Shown piece after piece: positions 9,355 through 14,136 of a stretch of 14,136 nucleotides of DNA. The first letter of the stretch is position 1; every line of letters begins with the position of its first letter. Where the stretch lies: the NCBI GenBank assembly GCA_027943245.1, contig JANDJZ010000219.1:1-14136 (forward strand), in the 5' to 3' direction. A program made the translations under genes and the position numbers. The notes beneath the pieces were generated by a model. The model saw nothing but the letters and a program-made list of their open reading frames with translations, was not told the DNA's origin and did not search any database. The stretch is from Acanthamoeba sp. SK_2022b (lineage: Eukaryota; Discosea; Longamoebia; Acanthamoebidae).

Positions 9355-10142
9355 GTAAGTTATCGCTAAAGCGAAATGTGTGGCGGAGCGAGTGATTAGA
9401 CATGTTCCCCGTGTCACCATATCATGGCATGGTGTTCTACGTTGCGTGTTGTTGTCTTCGTTTTCGCGCTTCTTCACTTTCCCAGTCTGGCTCGTGTGCG
9501 CTTCTATTCACTACCCCCCTCTCTGCTCGACCTGTTTGTTTGCCCTTCCGCTCCAACAGCCGCCTGAACGCTCGAGCTGTAATCTGCCACTGCTGTCTGT
9601 GTGTCGGTTGTCGAAAGACTCGCAACCGAAGTCTCAAAGGCCCCGGCAGCCCTTCTGCGTTACTCCCCCGACACAGTTGCGGCGGTGTATCGCTCTCCAC
9701 GCGGCACAGGCCAACGTGTGTCAACGCGCTCAGTACTGTGCGCCAAGCTTGCTCTTTTCTTTTCGCTACCACGAGGTATGTACCGCGGCTTCTTGCCCTT
9801 CCCGTCTTCGTGTGTATTCGTTTTGGTGCGTGGTCGATCAAGTGGTGTGTGCTCGCCACCATCGAAGAAGTCACTGTGAGTGTTATTAGAGTCGGACCTA
9901 CTTGCGCTAAGCACGCATAGAGCTCTCTTGCGCTTGTTCAGCTGTTCTGTTGACGTGTCGGGACGAGTGGGGCAGGTGGTGGTGTGCATGGCTACACGGA
10001 TATATATTATGTATTATGTATTTTTGCTTGTGTGTGTCCATACACACACAAGACAACTGCGCTTCTACTGCAACAGCTTCCGTCCCCTCGTGAACTAACG
10101 AATCAATCGTCTTTCTTTTTCTTCTTATCGGCCTGAATACAG
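9355..10142 (+). other. Probable 5'-UTR intron of the homeobox gene
   Basis: A perfect donor GTAAGT stands at 9355-9360. A textbook 3' end is near 10142: CTAAC branch point at 10095-10099, pyrimidine-rich tract at about 10106-10127, then AATACAG. Removing 788 bases would place about 115 bases of leader before the ATG at 10258. An internal leader exon is possible: a good acceptor ends at 9559 (CTCCAACAG) and a GTATGT donor starts at 9776. The interval has no supported coding sequence. An AT-rich patch at 10000-10025 could instead be a TATA-type core promoter, which would give a shorter leader. Confidence 0.5.
10027..10052. repeat. Perfect inverted repeat, 11-bp arms with 4-base loop
   Basis: CTTGTGTGTGT is followed by CCAT and then its exact reverse complement ACACACACAAG. 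In RNA this gives an 11-bp hairpin. It lies inside the probable 5'-UTR intron, next to an AT-rich patch with a tandem TATTATG. It may be only a TG/CA microsatellite that happens to fold; no terminator role is claimed. Confidence 0.85.
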
Positions 10143-10257
10143 GCAGCTTGCTTGCCCCGGTTCCGCTGAGCTCCCTGTTTACTACACCACCAGCCACAAC
10201 CACCTCACCTAGAACATAGAGAAGACGAGCCGATTGGTTTGATCGATCATCGACGAG

Positions 10258-12234
10258 ATGTTGCCATCGATCGCAAATCTGCTCAACTTCGAAGCCTCGA
10301 GCACCAACATCGATGACGATTCAATGGACGTCGTGGCAGCGCAGCCCTCCTCGCTCGCTGGCTCAGCTGTGGGAAACTCGGCGACGAGCCCAGCCTTTGG
10401 CTTCCACCACACGATGAGCACACCATCTGCGACGAGCACCAATCTCAACGACGCCACGACACCCACCCACCACTCGCCACGATCCGAGCAGCAACGCGAG
10501 GGCAAGAAGAAGAATTCAATCAACTTCCTCCTCAACAGCAACGATGCCATGGAGGAGTGCTTGCCCAGCGTCGAATCACCCAAATCCACACCGAAATCGA
10601 TGCCGACTTCCTCCTCGAGCGGTCCGTCGCCTTCTACGCAGCGTCGCCGCAAACTGCTCCGGCGCGGCCGGTCGGACGACCGCCAAGTGGCCATGACCGA
10701 GAACAACGACGACGAGGAGGACGAGGAAGAGGAGCGCGCCGCGCGAATGCTCCTGATGCAGGGCTACCCGCCAGATAAGAAGCTCTTCCAGACCGTCTCG
10801 CCCACCACCACCAGCGGCGGCGGCGGCAACAGCAACGCTGGCGGCGGGCTTGGCAACTTCCCGCTGCCCGCCCACAGCATCGAGCAGCTGCTCCCCGCGA
10901 CCTCGAGCCGAGGGTCGCCTAAGCCATCGCGCCTCTTCCGCCGCAACAGCAGCACCAGAAGCAATCAGCAGCAGGAAGAGCTCGCTCACCACCAGCAAAT
11001 GCAGCAGTACCAGCTACAGCAGCAACAGCTTCACCTCCAGCACCTCCTCCAGCAGCAGCAGCAGCAGCAACACCAGCAGATGCTTGTGCACACGAAACAG
11101 AGCGCCGTGGACGTGCCAGTGCTGCTCCACCCGCCGCTGTCGCCCGGACCCAGCGACCACGTCAGCGTCGAGGCCTTTGGTTCGTCGCTGCGCCGCAGCA
11201 ACCCGAGCTCGTCCGCGGCATCCACGTCGACGTCGCCCACGATGGGCTCCTCTCCGGTCCTGGCCTCGTCGCCCTCGGCCACTCTGTCCCCGTCGCTGCT
11301 GTCGTCCTCGAATCGACACAGCCACCAGCTGCCGCCTTCCTACATCGCCGCCGCCGCCTCCGCCTCGACGCCGCCGACGTCATCGTCCCGGCCACCGCTC
11401 GAGCGGAACCCGTCGGTGTACTCGCTCAAGTCCTTCTACCAGCAGGCGACCACGGCCGGCGCCGCGTCGCAGTCCGCAGCGGCCGCGCCGTACACGCCGC
11501 ACTACGGAGCGTCGGTCCCGTACAGCGGCATGCCCGCCAGTCAGCAGCAACACTACTCCTTCCCGTTCTCCGCTGTTCAGCAGCAGCAGCATCAGCTTCT
11601 CCAGCACCAGCACCAACAGCAGCAGCTTCACCTCCAGCACCAGCACCAGCAACACCTGCTCCAGCAGCAGCAGCTGGTCCAGCAACAGCTCCAACAGCAG
11701 CAGCAGCAGCAGCAGCAGCTTCACAACAAGACCAAGGAGGAGCTCCGGCCGTCGGATCAGGAGCGACACCTGACCGAGCGGCTCGAGGAGCGGCGGCGAC
11801 TGACCAAGGAGCAGAAGAAGGTCCTCGAGGCCGTGTTCGAGCTCGACCCGCTGCCCAGCGCCAAGACCAAGCGTACGCTGGCCGGCGAGCTGGGCATGTC
11901 GCTCCGCAGCGTGCAGATGTGGTTCCAGAACCAGCGCGCCAAGCTGCGCAAACGCGAGAAGGAGGAGGCCAAGGACGGCGGCGACAACTACTCCAGTACG
12001 GCCAAGGCCGTCGCCTCCCCACCAGCCTCCTCGTCGTCTTCTAAGGGCCGTCGCAGCGGCGGCAGCCTGCGGTCGTCGGACGAGCGAGGCGGTGCCGAGC
12101 GACACAGCCTCAGCAGCAGTGGCGGCGGTTCCAAGCGAGGCGGCGGCGCCGCGCCCAATTCGCTCGTTTTCCACCACATGAAGGCCAAGACGGAAGCCGA
12201 TGGCGTCTTCCAGCTCGTCGCCGAGGACCCGTGA
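10258..12234 (+). CDS. Homeobox transcription factor with glutamine-rich tracts
   Basis: One exon encodes 658 residues. The ATG at 10258 is preceded in frame by a TGA 15 bases upstream. The homeodomain is at residues 508-567, of standard 60-residue length: position 16 Leu, 20 Phe, 48 Trp, 49 Phe, 50 Gln, 51 Asn, 53 Arg, with recognition helix VQMWFQNQRAKLRKR. There is no three-residue TALE insertion. Asn51 contacts adenine and Gln50 usually prefers TAATTG/TAATTA-like sites. The rest is low complexity: acidic DDEEDEEEE near 155, serine/proline-rich stretches, and glutamine tracts broken by His and Leu at about 245-276 and 428-489. After the homeodomain come a basic KREKEEAK stretch and a Ser/Gly-rich tail. 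It is probably a nuclear DNA-binding regulator with Gln-rich activation regions. The specific homeobox class is not recognised. The encoding DNA is very GC-rich. Confidence 0.93.
   Translation: MLPSIANLLNFEASSTNIDDDSMDVVAAQPSSLAGSAVGNSATSPAFGFHHTMSTPSATSTNLNDATTPTHHSPRSEQQREGKKKNSINFLLNSNDAMEECLPSVESPKSTPKSMPTSSSSGPSPSTQRRRKLLRRGRSDDRQVAMTENNDDEEDEEEERAARMLLMQGYPPDKKLFQTVSPTTTSGGGGNSNAGGGLGNFPLPAHSIEQLLPATSSRGSPKPSRLFRRNSSTRSNQQQEELAHHQQMQQYQLQQQQLHLQHLLQQQQQQQHQQMLVHTKQSAVDVPVLLHPPLSPGPSDHVSVEAFGSSLRRSNPSSSAASTSTSPTMGSSPVLASSPSATLSPSLLSSSNRHSHQLPPSYIAAAASASTPPTSSSRPPLERNPSVYSLKSFYQQATTAGAASQSAAAAPYTPHYGASVPYSGMPASQQQHYSFPFSAVQQQQHQLLQHQHQQQQLHLQHQHQQHLLQQQQLVQQQLQQQQQQQQQLHNKTKEELRPSDQERHLTERLEERRRLTKEQKKVLEAVFELDPLPSAKTKRTLAGELGMSLRSVQMWFQNQRAKLRKREKEEAKDGGDNYSSTAKAVASPPASSSSSKGRRSGGSLRSSDERGGAERHSLSSSGGGSKRGGGAAPNSLVFHHMKAKTEADGVFQLVAEDP
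11695..11718 (+). repeat. Pure (CAG)8 run in the homeobox gene
   Basis: Eight uninterrupted CAG codons encode Gln 480-487 and, with the CAA before them, make a nine-Gln run about 20 residues before the homeodomain. A second run of six CAG plus CAA is at 11050-11070 (Gln 265-271). Elsewhere the tracts mix CAG with CAA, CAC and CTC/CTT/CTA, which would limit slippage; these two are the likely length-variable sites. Confidence 0.9.
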
Positions 12235-12470
12235 GGACACTTTTCAGCCCCACACCCGCGAGGCAGCGGCCGACGGCTCCTGGAGACGTTATATTATTTT
12301 TTTATTTTTATTATTATTATTATTCAATTTTATTACAACCAGATCGTGCCGGCACAGCCACCGTTGCGAGGTTGTTGGATACCTTGAATTAGTGTAATTT
12401 AGATATCTAAACGGAACATACAAGTGCCTCGCAACCACAAACACTCCTCCTGGAACTGCAGATAGATATT
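12235..12470. other. Shared convergent 3' region of the homeobox and SET genes
   Basis: The two stop codons are 236 bases apart on opposite strands. An AT-rich patch with an ATT repeat lies at 12291-12335. On the minus strand AATAAA occurs at 12334-12329, 137 bases past the SET-gene stop, with more A/T-rich motifs after it. On the plus strand no exact AATAAA is present. The two transcripts probably end within or across the same AT patch. Confidence 0.5.
12329..12334 (-). terminator. Poly(A) signal AATAAA, probably of the SET gene
   Basis: The plus strand reads TTTATT, which is AATAAA on the minus strand, 137 bases downstream of the SET-gene stop. An AT-rich run follows on the same strand. 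Confidence 0.4.
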
Positions 12471-13469
12471 TCAAGATGTTGGCAGGTTACCGGCGTGTGC
12501 GGACTCGCCGAACGCGAGCAGCAGTTCGGCCAGCCACCCGTGCCGCCCGGCAGACACGGCCTCTATGAGCGCGTCCAGGTCGCGTGGCACGTCGTCTGCC
12601 GCCGTTGTGGACACGCTGCTCGTCACGTGTTGCGCTCCCGGTAGCGCGTACTCGTGCCCGTCAAACTGAACCGTGCTCAGGGCACCCGCTGCATCAATCA
12701 CCAGTCCTGCGCCACCCCACGAACCGGTGAAACCCACGCACGCGCGAGCACGGCGGGAATGAAAGGGCCACGCGATCTGGCAGCGTACCGACGTTGCGCA
12801 CTTGCAGCAGGCGTGGGTGCACATCGTAGTCCCGGATGACGCCGCTGCCATAGTACACGTGAATCTCGTGCCCTGGTGGACATGCATAGGAGTGAGAGGT
12901 GGGGACTGGCACCGGGCCAAGGCCAGAAGTACAGGCACGGGGACCAGACCTGCCGGAACGGCGCGGAGGGTCCACACTTCCGTTTGCTGGCTATGGTGGT
13001 TCTGGGCAAAGCAAGCGTTTGGGAAGTATCGCAGTAAGTCCTTTTCGCTCCTATCCTCTGCTTCCTCGTCTCCGTCGTCGTGTGTAAAAGGGGGCGCAGG
13101 CGGTTCGTTGACACGATGAGCCACGAAGGGGGGGACGTCCCATTCGGGCATCACCCGCCCCTCTTCGTCTACGCCACTTGAGCCAATGAGATTGGACACG
13201 GTTGGTGGTGGTGGTGGAAGGCTGTACCGGTGGGGTCGAGCACCCATTTATCGTCGTAGGAGTTGATGAGGTACCGCAGCTTGGCGATCACTGCCCTTGG
13301 TGGCAAGTCTTCCCACTCCTCCCCTTGACCTGTGGTCTTGCGCCTTCGCATGACTTCACGCGGCTTGTCCTCCATAGACGGCCACTCGCGTCAGCGCCGG
13401 CACACGACGCACCGCAAACAATCCACAGCCATGCAGCTCGCTCCCGCGCACCTGTACTGGGAGGGCCAT
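12471..13469 (-). CDS. SET-domain protein (putative protein lysine methyltransferase), five exons
   Basis: SET domains transfer a methyl group from S-adenosylmethionine to protein lysines. Exons (minus): 13469-13360, 13295-13228, 13168-12950, 12872-12789, 12706-12471. All GT-AG phases agree and give 717 nt, or 238 residues. The ATG at 13469 has TAA in frame just before it. Visible motifs are the N-terminal SET strand GCGLFAVRRVPALTRVAVYG (14-33), YLINSYDDKWVLDPT (45-59), AHRVNEP (76-82) where classical SET has RFxNHS, PNACF (109-113), and AGHEIHVYYG (132-141) with the conserved C-terminal Tyr. The NEP variant is known to me from small SET proteins of protists and bacteria. The tail (162-238) has a strand-rich LVIDAAGALSTVQFDGHEY and no known domain. 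No cysteine-rich post-SET follows. Introns are 64, 59, 77 and 82 nt. Intron 2's acceptor (GTAG at 13169) is the least certain. Substrate unknown. Confidence 0.78.
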
Positions 13470-13837
13470 TTAATATTCTTTATTCTTGAAATGTTTGCAA
13501 TTGAAATTTATCGGTGCAGCATCTTGCTTATCTTCTCGGTTTTAACCTGGTGCCCGTAGCACGCACATTCTTCATTGGGCAGATTGATTGTCACCACGCA
13601 TCATAGAGTGACAGCTCCTCATGCGCATTGTGCGGCCGCCACAACGCCGTGTGCGCGATGTGACTGATCCCGTGCTCGTTCGTAGAGCCGGCTGCGGAAT
13701 TGCACCCGAACTGCTGGGCGGAACAACCAACAGCCAGCCACCAAAAAGGCCTAATATTTTACGTGACGTTTATTTGTTGCTACATCGGGTGGCATCTCAG
13801 TGTCTGTATGTATCTCCACAAGGCGATGGGGTATGCG
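13470..13837. other. Intergenic: 3' UTR of the right-edge gene and promoter/leader of the SET gene
   Basis: Both flanking genes are read on the minus strand. The right half is the 3' UTR of the edge gene, with AATAAA at 13774-13769. The left half precedes the SET gene and becomes AT-rich just before its ATG (about 13470-13545). No TATA box at a fixed distance and no RNA gene were recognised. Open frames on the plus strand here show no domain. Confidence 0.45.
13769..13774 (-). terminator. Poly(A) signal AATAAA of the right-edge gene
   Basis: Minus-strand AATAAA lies 63 bases downstream of the TGA at 13840-13838, in a locally AT-rich context. The position fits a short 3' UTR for the partial gene at the right edge. 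Confidence 0.5.
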
Positions 13838-14136
13838 TCACTTGGGGCGGAGCTTGAAGATGAGCTCGCGGTTGCGCGTGAGGCGGACCGCTCGGCCATC
13901 GCACACGCGGAAGTTGTGTGGAACGAATTGCCAGCCTTCCTCCTCACCACCTGCGGTTGATAGTGCGTTCGTCAGGTAAGCACGTTGTCCCTCGGCGCGA
14001 GGTCGCTTGCCGTCACGGGCTGCACGATCTGCAGGAAGGCTCCTTGAAGGCTCCTCATTCGGCCTCTTTCGCTTGCTGGGGAGGCGGTTGCCTACTGGCT
14101 CGGCACGCTTGTTGAGGTCGTCGTAGGCGCGATCAG
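13838..14136 (-). CDS. C-terminal part of an unrecognised protein, 5' part outside the window
   Basis: One minus-strand frame is open from the window edge (first full codon 14134) to TGA at 13840-13838, giving 98 residues. It lacks a start because it is cut by the edge. The first half is charged and disordered with two basic clusters (SKRKRP and GKRPRAEG) that resemble nuclear localisation signals. The second half looks folded: GWQFVPHNFRVCDGR, then AVRLTRNRELIFKLRPK at the very end. I do not recognise the family. Coding support is the unbroken frame, GC-rich third positions and an AATAAA at the expected distance. A splice within the fragment is possible (CTGAC followed by ACCGCAG near 13950), but the unspliced frame needs none. 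Confidence 0.6.
   Translation of the reverse strand, partial: DRAYDDLNKRAEPVGNRLPSKRKRPNEEPSRSLPADRAARDGKRPRAEGQRAYLTNALSTAGGEEEGWQFVPHNFRVCDGRAVRLTRNRELIFKLRPK

Noticed and set aside
9437..9874. 145-residue minus-strand open frame in the region upstream of the homeobox gene
   Set aside because: Arg/Thr-rich with no domain, overlapped by three open plus-strand frames; lies inside the probable leader intron.
10850..11773. 307-residue plus-strand open frame inside the homeobox gene
   Set aside because: Ser/Arg/Pro-rich shadow produced by reading CAG/CCN-rich codons in another frame.
11380..12240. 286-residue minus-strand open frame across the homeobox gene
   Set aside because: Its leucine-rich content is the reverse complement of CAG glutamine repeats and GC-rich coding; it is a shadow of the homeobox gene.
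12471..13247. 258-residue minus-strand open frame as one intact exon gene
   Set aside because: It is two true SET-gene exons joined by reading through introns 3 and 4 in the wrong frame; the spliced model restores the SET motifs.

Overview
The window looks like nuclear DNA of a GC-rich, intron-bearing microbial eukaryote. An amoebozoan of the Acanthamoeba type is the best guess. The reasons are short GT-AG introns (59 to 169 nt in the gene bodies), GC-rich coding sequence, an animal-type cytosolic malate dehydrogenase, a homeobox protein with CAG-coded glutamine tracts, and a protist-style LINE. The species is an inference.

Left part (1 to about 6.1-6.5 kb, minus strand): a long non-LTR retrotransposon whose 3' end lies beyond position 1. 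ORF1 (4544-6097) is intact and encodes a disordered/coiled-coil protein ending in an RNA recognition motif. ORF2 encodes apurinic-type endonuclease, reverse transcriptase, RNase H and a C-terminal CX2C...HX4C zinc motif. It carries a one-base frameshift just after the RT FADD motif (about 2090-2110) and an in-frame TGA inside RNase H (911-913), so this copy is probably dead but young.

Middle part (6741-8366, plus strand): a complete cytosolic malate dehydrogenase gene that I could assemble from six exons. The first coding exon is only the ATG. The spliced protein is 334 residues with all catalytic residues present. The retrotransposon lies head-to-head with it, its 5' side a few hundred bases from the MDH start.

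Right part: a single-exon homeobox gene (10258-12234, plus) of 658 residues, with a long upstream region and a probable 788-nt 5'-UTR intron. Convergent to it is a SET-domain gene (12471-13469, minus) in five small exons that is invisible as a single open frame. At the right edge is the C-terminus of another minus-strand gene (13838-14136).

The genes do not form one pathway: a housekeeping TCA/malate-shuttle enzyme, a transcription factor, a probable protein methyltransferase and a transposon are neighbours. I see no convincing new multi-gene system. The most useful results are the reconstructed SET gene, the start-codon-only MDH exon and the RRM-bearing LINE with its exact lesions.
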